Origin: Megachile rotundata
Taxonomy: Eukaryota > Arthropoda > Insecta > Hymenoptera > Megachilidae
Direction of reading: 5' to 3'
Assembly: GCF_050947335.1 (NCBI RefSeq)
Contig: NC_134991.1
Location: forward strand, 434,001 to 498,000
Length of the DNA: 64,000 bases
The notes under the pieces were generated by a model. The model was given only the letters and a program-made list of their open reading frames with translations. It searched no databases and was not told the origin of the DNA. The first letter of the stretch is position 1. Each line of letters starts with the position of its first letter. Shown here piece by piece: positions 41,444 to 55,055 of the stretch. The translations under genes and the position numbers were made by a program.

Positions 41444-42291
41444 AACCACAATCACACAACCACAATCTCACAATCACAATCACACAATCACACAATCACA
41501 CAATCACACAATCACACAATCACACAATCACACAATCACACAATCACACAATCACACAATCACACAATCACACAATCACACAATCACACAATCACACAAT
41601 CACACAATCACGCAATCACACAATCACGCAATCACGCAATCACGCAATCACGCAATCACGCAATCACATATTCACGCAATCACACAATCACGCAATCACG
41701 CAATCACGCAATCACGCAATCACGCACTCACGAAATCACGCAATCACGCAATCACGCAATCACGCAGTCACGCAATCACGCAATCACGCAAACACGCAAT
41801 CACGCAATCACGCAAACACGCAATCACGCAATCACGCAATCACGGAATCACGCAATCACGCAATCACGCAATCACGCAATCACGCAATCACAATCACACA
41901 ATCACAATCACACAATCGCAATCACACAATCGCAATCACACAATCACAATCACACAATCACAATCACACAATCACAATCACACAATCACAATCACACAAT
42001 CACAATCACACAATCACAATCACAAAATCACAATCACACAATCACAATCACACAATCACAATCACACAATCACAATCACACAATCACAATCACACAATCA
42101 CAATCACACAATCACAATCACACAATCACAATCACACAATCACAATCACACAATTACAGTCACACAATCCCAATCCGACAATCCCAATCACACAATCACA
42201 ATCACACAATCACACAATCACACAATCACACAATCACACAATCACAATCACACAATCACAATCACACAATCGCAATCACACAATCACACAA
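41444..42291. repeat. A8, G8, W14, J spacer between paired CS1-alpha copies
   Basis: Third copy of the paired-alpha spacer, with the same CACTCACGAAATC, AAACACGC, CACGGAATC and CACAAAATC units; J at 42154. Confidence 0.88.
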
Positions 42292-42617
42292 TTGCAATCA
42301 CACAATCGCAACCACACAAAAGCAGTCGCACAATCACAGTTGCACAATCGCAGCCGCGCAATCACAGTCACACAATCACAGTCACGCAATCACACAATTG
42401 CAATCACACAATCGCAATCACACTATCGCAGTCACACAATCGCAGTCACACAATCACAGTCGCACAATCACAATCACACAATCACAATCACACAATCACA
42501 ATCATATAATCACACAATCCCACAATCACACAATCACACAATCACACAATCACAATCACAAAATGACAATCACACACTCTCAATCACGCAATCCCAGTCA
42601 CACAATCCCAATTACAC
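42292..42617. repeat. CS1-alpha copy 9
   Basis: 326-bp alpha form; counterpart of 33764 in the 8.5 kb duplication. Confidence 0.91.
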
Positions 42618-43731
42618 AACCACAATCACACAACCACAATCTCACAATCACAATCACACAATCACACAATCACACAATCACACAATCACACAATCACACA
42701 ATCACACAATCACACAATCACACAATCACACAATCACACAATCACACAATCACACAATCACACAATCACACAATCACACAATCACACAATCACACAATCA
42801 CACAATCACACAATCACGCAATCACACAATCACGCAATCACGCAATCACGCAATCACGCAATCACGCAATCACATATTCACGCAATCACACAATCACGCA
42901 ATCACGCAATCACGCAATCACGCAATCACGCACTCACGAAATCACGCAATCACGCAATCACGCAATCACGCAGTCACGCAATCACGCAATCACGCAAACA
43001 CGCAATCACGCAATCACGCAATCACGCAATCACGCAATCACGCAATCACGCAATCACGCAATCACAAAATCACACAACCACACAATCACACAGCCACACA
43101 ATCACACAACCACACAATCACACAGTCACACAATCACGCAATCACGCAATTACGCAATCACGCAATCACGCAATCACGCAATCAGGCAATCTCGCAATCA
43201 CGCAATCACGCAATCACGCAATCACACAATCACACAATCACACAATCACACAATCACACAATCTCACAATCACACAATCACACAATCACACAATCACACA
43301 ATCACACAATCACACCAACACACAATCACACAATCACACAATCACACAATCACACAATCACAATCACACAATCACAATCACACAATCACACAATCACACA
43401 ATCTCACAATCACACAATCACACAATCACACAATCACACAATCACAATCACACAATCACAATCACACAATCACAATCACACAATCACAATCACACAATCA
43501 CAATCACACAATCACAATCACACAATCACACAATCACAATCACACAATCACAATCACACAATCACACAATCACACAATCTCACAATCACACAATCACACA
43601 ATCACACAATCACACAATCACACAATCACACAATCACAATCACACAATCACAATCACACAATCACAATCACACAATCACAATCACACAATCACAATCACA
43701 CAATCACAATCACACAATCACAATCACACAA
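42618..43731. repeat. A8, G8, P16, G8, mixed A8/W14 patches
   Basis: Counterpart of 34090-35181. P16 at about 43063-43130 carries the same ACAGCCACAC variant. A private CAATTACGC unit lies near 43149. CACACCAACAC recurs near 43313. Confidence 0.86.
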
Positions 43732-45300
43732 TTACAGTCACACAATCCCAATCCGACAATCCCAATCACACAATCACAATCACACAATCACACAATCACA
43801 CAATCACACAATCACACAATCACAATCACACAATCACAATCACACAATCGCAATCACACAATCACAATCACACAATCACAATCACACAATCACAATCACT
43901 CAATCACAATCACACAATCACAATCACACAATCACAATCACACAATCACAATCACACAATCACAATCACACAATCACAATCACACAATCACAATCACACA
44001 ATCACAATCACACAATCACAATCACACAATCACAACCACACAATCACAATCACACAATCACAATCACACAATCACAATCACACAATCACACAATCACACA
44101 ATCTCACAATCACACAATCACACAATCACACAATCACACAATCACACAATCACACAATCACAATCACACAATCACAATCACACAATCACAATCACACAAT
44201 CACAATCACACAATCACAATCACACAATCACAATCACACAATCACACAATCACAATCACACAATCACAATCACACAATCACACAATCACACAATCTCACA
44301 GTCACACAATCACACAATCACACAATCACACAATCACACAATCACAATCACACAATCACAATCACACAATCACAATCACACAATCACAATCACACAATCA
44401 CAATCACATAATTACAGTCACACAATCCCAATCCGACAAACCCAATCACACAATCACAATCACACAATCACACAATCACACAATCACACAATCACACAAT
44501 CACAATCACACAATCACAATCACACAATCGCAATCACACAATCACAATCACACAATCACAATCACACAATCACAATCACTCAATCACAATCACACAATCA
44601 CAATCACACAATCACAATCACACAATCACAATCACACAATCACAATCACACAATCACAATCACACAATCACAATCACACATTCACAATCACACAATCACA
44701 ATCACACAATCACAATCACACAATCACAACCACACAATCACAATCACACAATCACAATCACACAATCACAATCACACAATCACAATCACACAATCACAAT
44801 CACACAATCACAATCACACAACCACAATCACACAACCACAATCTCACAATCACAATCACACAATCACACAATCACACAATCACACAATCACGCAATCACA
44901 CAATCACGCAATCACACAATCACGCAATCACGCAATCACGCAATCACATATTCACGCAATCACGCAATCACGCAATCACGCAATCACGCAATCACGCAAT
45001 CACGCAATCACGCAATCACGCAATCACACAATCACCCAATCACACAATCACACAATCACACAATCACAATCACACAATCACACAAACACACAATCACGCA
45101 ATCACACAATCACACAATCACACAACCACACAATCACGCAACCAGGCAATCACGCAATCACACAATCACGCAATCACGCAATCACGCAATCACGCAAACA
45201 CGCAATCACGCAATCACGCAATCACGCAATCACGCAATCACGCAATCACGCAATCACGCAATCACAATCACACAATCACGCAATCACGCAATCACGCAAT
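43732..45300. repeat. Two J segments, W14/A8 patches, G8
   Basis: J at 43732 and 44412, the second with CCGACAAACCC at 44433. A W14 unit with ACATTCACAATC near 44680 is private. A P14 stub, G8 with CATATTC (about 44947), the CACCCAATC junction and G8 to about 45300 follow. Confidence 0.86.
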
Positions 45301-47129
45301 CACAATCACACAATCACAATCACACAATCACAATCACACAATAACAATCACACAATCACAATCACACAATCACAATCACACAATCACAATCACACAATCA
45401 CAATCACACAATCACAATCACACAATCACAATCACACAATCACAATCACACAATCACAATCACACAATCACAATCACACAATCACAATCACACAATCACA
45501 ATCACACAATCACAATCACACAATCACAATCACACAATCACAATCACACAATCACAATCACACAATCACAATCACACAATCACAATCACACAATCACAAT
45601 CACACAATCACAATCACACAATCACAATCACACAATCACAATCACACAATCACAATCACACAATCACAATCACACAATCACAATCACACAATCACAATCA
45701 CACAATCACAATCACACAATCACAATCACACAATCACAATCACACAATTACAGTCACACAATCCCAATCCGACAATCCCAATCACACAATCACAATCACA
45801 CAATCACACAATCACACAATCACACAATCACACAATCACACAATCACAATCACACAATCACAATCACACAATCGCAATCACACAATCACAATCACACAAT
45901 CACAATCACACAATCACAATCACTCAATCACAATCACACAATCACAATCACACAATCACAATCACACAATCACAATCACACAATCACAATCACACAATCA
46001 CAATCACACAATCACAATCACACAATCACAATCACACAATCACAACCACACAATCACAATCACACAATCACAATCACACAATCACAATCACACAATCACA
46101 ATTACACAATCACAATCACACAATCACAATCACACAATCACAATCACACAACCACAATCACACAACCACAATCTCACAATCACAATCACACAATCACACA
46201 ATCACACAGTCACACAATCACACAATCACACAATCACACAATCACACAATCACACAATCACACAATCACACAATCACACAATCACACAATCACACAATCA
46301 CACAATCACACAATCACACAATCACACAATCACGCAATCACACAATCACGCAATCACACAATCACGCAATCACACAATCACGCAATCACACAATCACGCA
46401 ATCACGCAATCACGCAATCACGCAATCACATATTCACGCAATCACGCAATCACGCAATCACGCAATCACGCAATCACGCAATCACGCAATCACACAATCA
46501 CCCAATCACACAATCACAATCACACAATCACACAAACACACAATCACGCAATCACACAATCACACAATCACACAACCACACAATCACGCAACCAGGCAAT
46601 CACGCAATCACACAATCACGCAATCACGCAATCACGCAATCACGCAAACACGCAATCACGCAATCACGCAATCACGGAATCACGCAATCACGCAATCACG
46701 CAATCACGCAATCACGCAATCACAATCACACAATCACAATCACACAATCACAATCACACAATCACAATCACACAATCACAATCACACAATCACAATCACA
46801 CAATCACAATCACACAATCACAATCACACAATCACAATCACACAATCACAATCACACAATCACAATCACACAATCACAATCACACAATCACAATCACAAA
46901 ATCACAATCACACAATCACAATCACAATCACACAATCACAATCACACAATCACAATCACACAATCACAATCACACAATTACAGTCACACAATCCCAATCC
47001 GACAATCCCAATCACACAATCACAATCACACAATCACACAATCACACAATCACACAATCACACAATCACAATCACACAATCACAATCACACAATCACAAT
47101 CACACAATCGCAATCACACAATCACACAA
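45301..47129. repeat. Long W14 array, J, W14, A8, G8, W14, J
   Basis: One of the longest W14 runs (about 45301-45747, some 30 units, one ATAACAATC near its start) to J at 45748. W14, A8 with an ACAGTCAC unit, G8 with CATATTC (about 46434), CACCCAATC, and G8 with CACGGAATC follow. A second W14 array has three 6-bp words in a row near 46915. J is at 46978. Confidence 0.86.
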
Positions 47130-47455
47130 TTGCAATCACACAATCGCAACCACACAAAAGCAGTCGCACAATCACTGTTGCACAATCGCAGCCGCGCAAT
47201 CACAGTCACACAATCACAGTCACGCAATCACACAATTGCAATCACACAATCGCAATCACACTATCGCAGTCACACAATCGCAGTCACACAATCACAGTCG
47301 CACAATCACAATCACACAATCACAATCACACAATCTCAATCATATAATCACACAATCCCACAATCACACAATCACACAATCACACAATCACAATCACAAA
47401 ATGACAATCACACACTCTCAATCACGCAATCCCAGTCACACAATCCCAATTACAC
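47130..47455. repeat. CS1-alpha copy 10
   Basis: 326-bp alpha form with two private changes: CACTGTTGC for CACAGTTGC (about 47175) and TCTCAATCATATAATC. The second change also occurs in the partial copy at 59640. Confidence 0.9.
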
Positions 47456-47691
47456 AACCACAATCACACAACCACAATCTCACAATCACAATCACACAAT
47501 CACACAATCACACAATCACACAATCACACAATCACACAATCACACAATCACGCAATCACGCAATCACGCAATCACACAATCACACAATCACACAATCACA
47601 CAATCACACAATCTCACAATCACACAATCACACAATCACACAATCACACAATCACACAATCACACAATCACACAATCACACAATCACACAA
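47456..47691. repeat. P14 stub, A8 with small G8 patch
   Basis: A P14 stub to about 47480, then A8 with three G8 units (47548-47570) and one ATCTCAC unit. The usual long G8 domain after a CS1-alpha is missing here. Confidence 0.86.
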
Positions 47692-47860
47692 TTGCAATCA
47701 CACAATCGCAACCACACATTCACAATCATACAATCTCAATCACACAATCACACAATTGCAGTCACACAATCGCAACCACACAATCACACAATCACAATCA
47801 CACAATCACAATCACACAATCACAATCACACAATCCCAATCCGACAATCCCAATCACACA
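47692..47860. repeat. CS2 copy 6, short form
   Basis: CS2 head with ACATTCACAATCATAC and TTGCAGTC, but without the AAACACACAATC and CGCACAATC part. It passes through a few W14 units into CCCAATCCGACAATCCC without TTACAGTC. Confidence 0.86.
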
Positions 47861-48161
47861 ATCACAATCACACAATCATAATCACACAATCACAATCACA
47901 CAATCACACAATCACACAATCACACAATCACACAATCACACAATCACACAATCACACAATCACACAATCACACAATCACACAATCACACAATCACACAAT
48001 CACACAATCACACAATCACACAATCACACAATCACACAATCACACAATCACACAATCACACAATCTCACAATCACACAATCACACAATCACACAGTCACA
48101 CAATCACGCAATCACAATCACACAATCACAATCACACAATCTCAATCACACAATCACACAA
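47861..48161. repeat. A8 array
   Basis: W14 units with one CATAATC, then about 200 bp of A8 with ATCTCAC and ACAGTCAC units, one CACGCAATC and two W14 units before CS1-beta. Confidence 0.86.
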
Positions 48162-48390
48162 TTGCAATCACACAATCGCAACCACACAAAAGCAGTCGCA
48201 CAACCACAGTTGCACAATCGCAGCCGCGCAATCACAGTCACGCAATCACAGTCACGCAAACACACAATTGCAATCACACAATCGCAATCACACTATCGCA
48301 GTCACACAATCGCAGTCACACAATCACAGTCGCACAATCACAATCACACAATCACAATCACACAATCACAATCATACAATCACACAATCC
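48162..48390. repeat. CS1-beta copy 7, tail-less
   Basis: Beta-specific CGCACAACCACAG and CATACAATC. Its 3' part stops after CCCACAATCACCC, 229 bp from the start, and joins the CACCCAATC junction rather than continuing to P14. The copies at 50040 and 54174 stop at the same base. A private AAACACAC replaces AATCACAC near 48259. Confidence 0.89.
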
Positions 48391-49105
48391 CACAATCACC
48401 CAATCACACAATCACACAATCACAATCACACAATCACACAAACACACAATCACGCAATCACACAATCACACAATCACACAACCACACAATCACGCAACCA
48501 GGCAATCACGCAATCACACAATCACGCAATCACGCAATCACGCAATCACGCAAACACGCAATCACGCAATCACGCAATCACGCAATCACGCAATCACGCA
48601 ATCACGCAATCACGCAATCACGCAATCACAATCACACAATCACAATCACACAATCACAATCACACAATCGCAATCACACAATCGCAATCACACAATCACA
48701 ATCACACAATCACAATCACACAATCACAATCACACAATCACAATCACACAATCACAATCACACAATCACAATCACACAATCACAATCACACAATCACACA
48801 ATCACACAATCTCACAATCACACAATCACACAATCACACAATCACACAATCACACAATCACACAAACACACAATCACACAATCACACAATCACACAATCA
48901 CAATCACACAATCACACAATCACACAATCACACAATCACACAATCACACAATCACACAATCACACAATCACACAATCACACAATCACACAATCACACAAT
49001 CACACAATCTCACAATCACACAATCACACAATCACACAGTCACACAATCACGCAATCACAATCACACAATCACAATCACACAATCTCAATCACACAATCA
49101 CACAA
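48391..49105. repeat. CACCCAATC junction, G8, W14, A8
   Basis: A8/W14 units with AAACACAC, G8 with ACCAGGC to about 48625, W14 with two CGCAATC words, and A8 of about 240 bp with ATCTCAC, AAACACAC and ACAGTCAC units. Repeated at 49311-50039 with small changes. Confidence 0.86.
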
Positions 49106-49310
49106 TTGCAATCACACAATCGCAACCACACAAAAGCAGTCGCACAACCACAGTTGCACAATCGCAGCCGCGCAATCACAGTCACGCAATCACAGTCACG
49201 CAATCACACAATTGCAATCACACAATCGCAATCACACTATCGCAGTCACACAATCGCAGTCACACAATCACAGTCGCACAATCACAATCACACAATCACA
49301 ATCACACAAT
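49106..49310. repeat. CS1-beta copy 8, tail-less
   Basis: Beta head 944 bp after 48162. It ends earlier than its neighbours: W14 units follow CAGTCGCAC and there is no CATACAATC or CCCAC. Downstream is CACAAACACAAAATC. Confidence 0.88.
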
Positions 49311-50039
49311 CACAATCACACAATCACACAATCACAATCACACAATCACACAAACACAAAATCACGCAATCACACAATCACACAATCACACAACCACACA
49401 ATCACGCAACCAGGCAATCACGCAATCACACAATCACGCAATCACGCAATCACGCAATCACGCAAACACGCAATCACGCAATCACGCAATCACGCAATCA
49501 CGCAATCACGCAATCACGCAATCACGCAATCACGCAATCACAATCACACAATCACAATCACACAATCACAATCACACAATCGCAATCACACAATCGCAAT
49601 CACACAATCACAATCACACAATCACAATCACACAATCACAATCACACAATCACAATCACACAATCACAATCACACAATCACAATCACACAATCACAATCA
49701 CACAATCACAATCACACAATCACACAATCACACAATCTCACAATCACACAATCACACAATCACACAATCACACAATCACACAATCACACAATCACACAAA
49801 CACACAATCACACAATCACACAATCACACAATCACAATCACACAATCACACAATCACACAATCACACAATCACACAATCACACAATCACACAATCACACA
49901 ATCACACAATCACACAATCACACAATCACACAATCACACAATCTCACAATCACACAATCACACAATCACACAGTCACACAATCACGCAATCACAATCACA
50001 CAATCACAATCACACAATCTCAATCACACAATCACACAA
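49311..50039. repeat. G8, W14, A8 spacer
   Basis: Counterpart of 48391-49105 without the CACCCAATC word: G8 with ACCAGGC, W14 with CGCAATC words, long A8 with AAACACAC and ACAGTCAC units. Confidence 0.86.
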
Positions 50040-50268
50040 TTGCAATCACACAATCGCAACCACACAAAAGCAGTCGCACAACCACAGTTGCACAATCGCA
50101 GCCGCGCAATCACAGTCACGCAATCACAGTCACGCAATCACACAATTGCAATCACACAATCGCAATCACACTATCGCAGTCACACAATCGCAGTCACACA
50201 ATCACAGTCGCACAATCACAATCACACAATCACAATCACACAATCACAATCATACAATCACACAATCC
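50040..50268. repeat. CS1-beta copy 9, tail-less
   Basis: Third of the tandem series (934 bp after 49106), same 229-bp extent as 48162. Confidence 0.89.
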
Positions 50269-50774
50269 CACAATCACCCAATCACACAATCACACAATCA
50301 CAATCACACAATCACACAAACACACAATCACGCAATCACACAATCACACAATCACACAACCACACAATCACGCAACCAGGCAATCACGCAATCACACAAT
50401 CACGCAATCACGCAATCACGCAATCACGCAAACACGCAATCACGCAATCACGCAATCACGCAATCACGCAATCACGCAATCACGCAATCACGCAATCACG
50501 CAATCACGCAATCACAATCACACAATCACAATCACACAATCACAATCACACAATCACAATCACACAATCACAATCACACAATCACAATCACACAATCACA
50601 ATCACACAATCACAATCACACAATCACAATCACACAATCACAATCACACAATCACAATCACACAATCACACAATCACACAATCTCACAATCACACAATCA
50701 CACAATCACACAATCACACAATCACACAATCACACAAACACACAATCACACAATCACACAATCACAATCACACA
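50269..50774. repeat. CACCCAATC junction, G8, W14, A8
   Basis: Same order as 48391-49105 but a shorter A8 part, passing through two W14 units into an R14 array. Confidence 0.86.
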
Positions 50775-50895
50775 ATCACAATCACACGATCACAATCACA
50801 CGATCACAATCACACGATCACAATCACACGATCACAATCACACGATCACAATCACACGAACACAATCACACGATCACAATCACACGATCACAATC
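50775..50895. repeat. R14 array 2 (CACACGAT)
   Basis: Seven CACGATC words at 14-bp spacing and one CACGAAC (about 50857). Grades into W14 on both sides. Flanked by the same modules as the array at 54931. Confidence 0.9.
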
Positions 50896-52557
50896 ACACA
50901 ATCACAATCACACAATCACAATCACACAATCACAATCACACAATAACAATCACACAATCACAATCACACAATCACAATCACACAATCACAATCACACAAT
51001 CACAATCACACAATCACAATCACACAATCACAATCACACAATCACAATCACACAATCACAATCGCACAATCACAATCGCACAATCACAATCGCACAATCA
51101 CAATCACACAATCACAATCACACAATCACAATCACACAATCACAATCACACAATCACAATCACACAATTACAGTCACACAATCACAATCACACAATCACA
51201 ATCACACAATTACAGTCACACAATCCCAATCCGACAATCCCAATCACAGAATCACAATCACACAATCACACAATCACACAATCACACAATCACACAATCA
51301 CACAATCACAATCACACAATCACAATCACACAATCGCAATCACACAATCACAATCACACAATCACAATCACACAATCACAATCACTCAATCACAAACACA
51401 CAATCACAATCACACAATCACAATCACACAATCACAATCACACAATCACAATCACACAATCACAATCACACAATCACAATCACACAATCACAATCACACA
51501 ATCACAACCACACAATCACAATCACACAATCACAATCACACAATCACAATCACACAATCACAATTACACAATCACAATCATACAATCACAATCACACAAT
51601 CACAATCACACAACTACAATCACACAACCACAATCTCACAATCACAATCACACAATCACACAATCACACAATCACACAATCACACAATCACACAATCACA
51701 CAATCACACAATCACACAATCACACAATCACACAATCACACAATCACACAATCACACAATCACACAATCACACAATCACACAATCACGCTATCACACAAT
51801 CACGCAATCACGCAATCACGCAATCACGCAATCACGCAATCACGCAATCACGCAATCACATATTCACGCAATCACGCAATCACGCAATCACGCAATCACG
51901 CAATCACGCAATTACGCAATCACGCAATCACGCAATCACACAATCACCGAATCACACAATCACACAATCACAATCACACAATCACACAAACACACAATCA
52001 CGCAATCACACAATCACACAATCACACAACCACACAATCACGCAACCAGGCAATCACGCAATCACACAATCAGGCAATCACGCAATCACGCAATCACGCA
52101 ATCACGCAATCACGGAATCACGCAATCACGCAATCACGCAATCACAATCACACAATCACAATCACACAATCGCAATCACACAATCGCAATCACACAATCG
52201 CAATCACACAATCACAATCACACAATCACAATCACACAATCACAATCACACAATCACAATCACACAATCACAATCACAAAATCACAATCACACAATCACA
52301 ATCACGCAATCACGCAATCACGCAATCACGCAATCACGCAATCACATATTCACGCAATCACACAATCACGCAATCACGCAATCACGCAATCACGCAATCA
52401 CGCAATTACGCAATCACGCAATCACGCAATCACACAATCACTGAATCACACAATCACACAATCACAATCACACAATCACACAATCACACAATCACACAAT
52501 CACACAATCACAATCACACAATCACAATCACACAATCGCAATCACACAATCACACAA
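50896..52557. repeat. W14, CGCACAAT units, J, W14, A8, G8 modules
   Basis: W14 with one ATAACAATC, three CACAATCGCACAAT units (51055-51100), TTACAGTC without CCC near 51170, and J at 51210. W14, a P14 stub with an ACTACAATC unit, A8, G8 with CATATTC (about 51858) and CACCGAATC (about 51945) follow. A short G8 module with a second CATATTC (about 52347) inserted in W14 and a TCACTGAATC unit complete it. Confidence 0.85.
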
Positions 52558-52897
52558 TTGCAATCACACAATCGCAACCACACAAAAGCAGTCGCACAAT
52601 CACAGTTGCACAATCGCAGCCGCGCAATCACAGTCACACAATCACAGTCACGCAATCACACAATTGCAATCACACAATCGCAATCACACTATCGCAGTCA
52701 CACAATCGCAGTCACACAATCACAGTCGCACAATCACAATCACACAATCACAATCACACAATCACAATCATATAATCACACAATCCCACAATCACACAAT
52801 CACACAATCACACAATCACAATCACAAAATGACAATCACACACTCTCAATCACGCAATCCCAGTCACACAATCCCAGTCACACAATCCCAATTACAC
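52558..52897. repeat. CS1-alpha copy 11
   Basis: Alpha form, 14 bp longer than usual because the CCCAGTCACACAAT unit near its end is duplicated (52857-52885). Confidence 0.9.
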
Positions 52898-53747
52898 AAC
52901 CACAATCACACAACCACAATCTCACAATCACAATCACACAATCACACAATCACACAATCACACAATCACACAATCACACAATCACACAATCACACAATCA
53001 CACAATCACACAATCACACAATCACACAATCACACAATCACACAATCACACAATCACACAATCACACAATCACACAATCACACAATCACGCAATCACACA
53101 ATCACGCAATCACGCAATCACGCAATCACGCAATCACGCAATCACATATTCACGCAATCACACAATCACGCAATCACGCAATCACGCAATCACGCAATCA
53201 CGCACTCACGAAATCACGCAATCACGCAATCACGCAATCACGCAGTCACGCAATCACGCAATCACGCAAACACGCAATCACGCAATCACGCAATCACGCA
53301 ATCACGCAATCACGCAATCACGCAATCACGCAATCACGCAATCACGCAATCACGCAATCACACAATCACACAATCACACAATCACACAACCACACAATCA
53401 CGCAACCAGGCAATCACGCAATCACGCAATCACGCAATCACGCAATCACGCATTCACGCAAACACGCAATCACGCAATCACGCAATCACGCAATCACGCA
53501 ATCACGCAATCACGCAACCACGCAATCACGCAATCACAATCACACAATCACAATCACACAATCACAACCACACAATCACAATCACACAATCACAATCACA
53601 CAATCACAACCACACAATCACAATCACACAATCACAATCACACAATCACAATCACACAACCACAATCACACAACCACAATCACACAACCACAATCTCACA
53701 ATCACAATCACACAATCACACAATCACACAATCACACAATCACACAA
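52898..53747. repeat. A8, G8, W14 with ACAACC units, P14 stub, A8
   Basis: A P14 stub, long A8, G8 with CATATTC (about 53150), CACTCACGAAATC and ACCAGGC/CGCATTC words, W14 with CACAACCACACAATC units, a P14 stub and A8 leading to CS2. Confidence 0.86.
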
Positions 53748-53920
53748 TTGCAATCACACAATCGCAACCACACATTCACAATCATACAATCTCAATCACA
53801 CAATCACACAATTGCAGTCACACAATCGCAACCACACAATCACACAATCACAATCACACAATTACAATCACACAATCACAATCACACAATCACAAACACA
53901 CTATCACAATCGCACAATCA
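53748..53920. repeat. CS2 copy 7
   Basis: Full CS2 words; AAACACACTATC replaces AAACACACAATC near its end. Confidence 0.88.
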
Positions 53921-54173
53921 CAATCACACAATCACAATCACACAATTACAATCACACAATCACAATCACACAATCACAATCACACAATCCCAATCACACA
54001 ATCACAATCACACAATCACAATCACACAATCACAATCACACAATCACAATCACACAATCACAATCACACAATCACAATCACACAATCACAATCACACAAT
54101 CACACAATCACACAATCGCACAATCACAATCACACAATCACAATCACACAATCTCAATCACACAATCACACAA
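53921..54173. repeat. W14 array, CGCACAATC, A8
   Basis: W14 with CACAATTAC and ACAATCCC units, one CGCACAATC word near 54116 and an ACAATCTC word. J is absent here although CS2 is usually followed by one. Confidence 0.85.
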
Positions 54174-54402
54174 TTGCAATCACACAATCGCAACCACACA
54201 AAAGCAGTCGCACAACCACAGTTGCACAATCGCAGCCGCGCAATCACAGTCACGCAATCACAGTCACGCAATCACACAATTGCAATCACACAATCGCAAT
54301 CACACTATCGCAGTCACACAATCGCAGTCACACAATCACAGTCGCACAATCACAATCACACAATCACAATCACACAATCACAATCATACAATCACACAAT
54401 CC
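54174..54402. repeat. CS1-beta copy 10, tail-less
   Basis: Same 229-bp extent as at 48162 and 50040; offset from 50040 is 4134 bp. Confidence 0.89.
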
Positions 54403-54930
54403 CACAATCACCCAATCACACAATCACACAATCACAATCACACAATCACACAAACACACAATCACGCAATCACACAATCACACAATCACACAACCACACA
54501 ATCACGCAACCAGGCAATCACGCAATCACACAATCACGCAATCACGCAATCACGCAATCACGCAAACACGCAATCACGCAATCACGCAATCACGCAATCA
54601 CGCAATCACGCAATCACGCAATCACGCAATCACAATCACACAATCACACAATCACAATCACACAATCACAATCACACAATCACAATCACACAATCACAAT
54701 CACACAATCACAATCACACAATCACAATCACACAATCACAATCACACAATCACAATCACACAATCACAATCACACAATCACAATCACACAATCACAATCA
54801 CACAATCACACAATCACACAATCTCACAATCACACAATCACACAATCACACAATCACACAATCACACAATCACACAAACACACAATCACACAATCACACA
54901 ATCACAATCACACAATCACAATCACACAAT
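54403..54930. repeat. CACCCAATC junction, G8, W14, A8
   Basis: Same series as 50269-50774: AAACACAC, ACCAGGC, G8, W14, A8 with ATCTCAC and AAACACAC units. Confidence 0.86.
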
Positions 54931-55055
54931 CACAATCACACGATCACAATCACACGATCACAATCACACGATCACAATCACACGATCACAATCACACGAT
55001 CACAATCACACGATCACAATCACACGATCACAATCACACGATCACAATCACACGA
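54931..55055. repeat. R14 array 3 (CACACGAT)
   Basis: About nine CACGATC words at 14-bp spacing, W14 on both sides. It lacks the CACGAAC change of the array at 50775. Confidence 0.9.

Noticed and set aside
39226..50946. Open frame of 3906 codons, and other + strand frames of 1450-3465 codons, as giant His/Asn/Thr/Gln/Ser-rich proteins
   Set aside because: All + frames are open at once because the repeat words lack stop triplets. Starts are mostly TTG in the complex segments, no hydrophobic or folded domain is present, and unit lengths of 8 and 14 bp shift frame freely.
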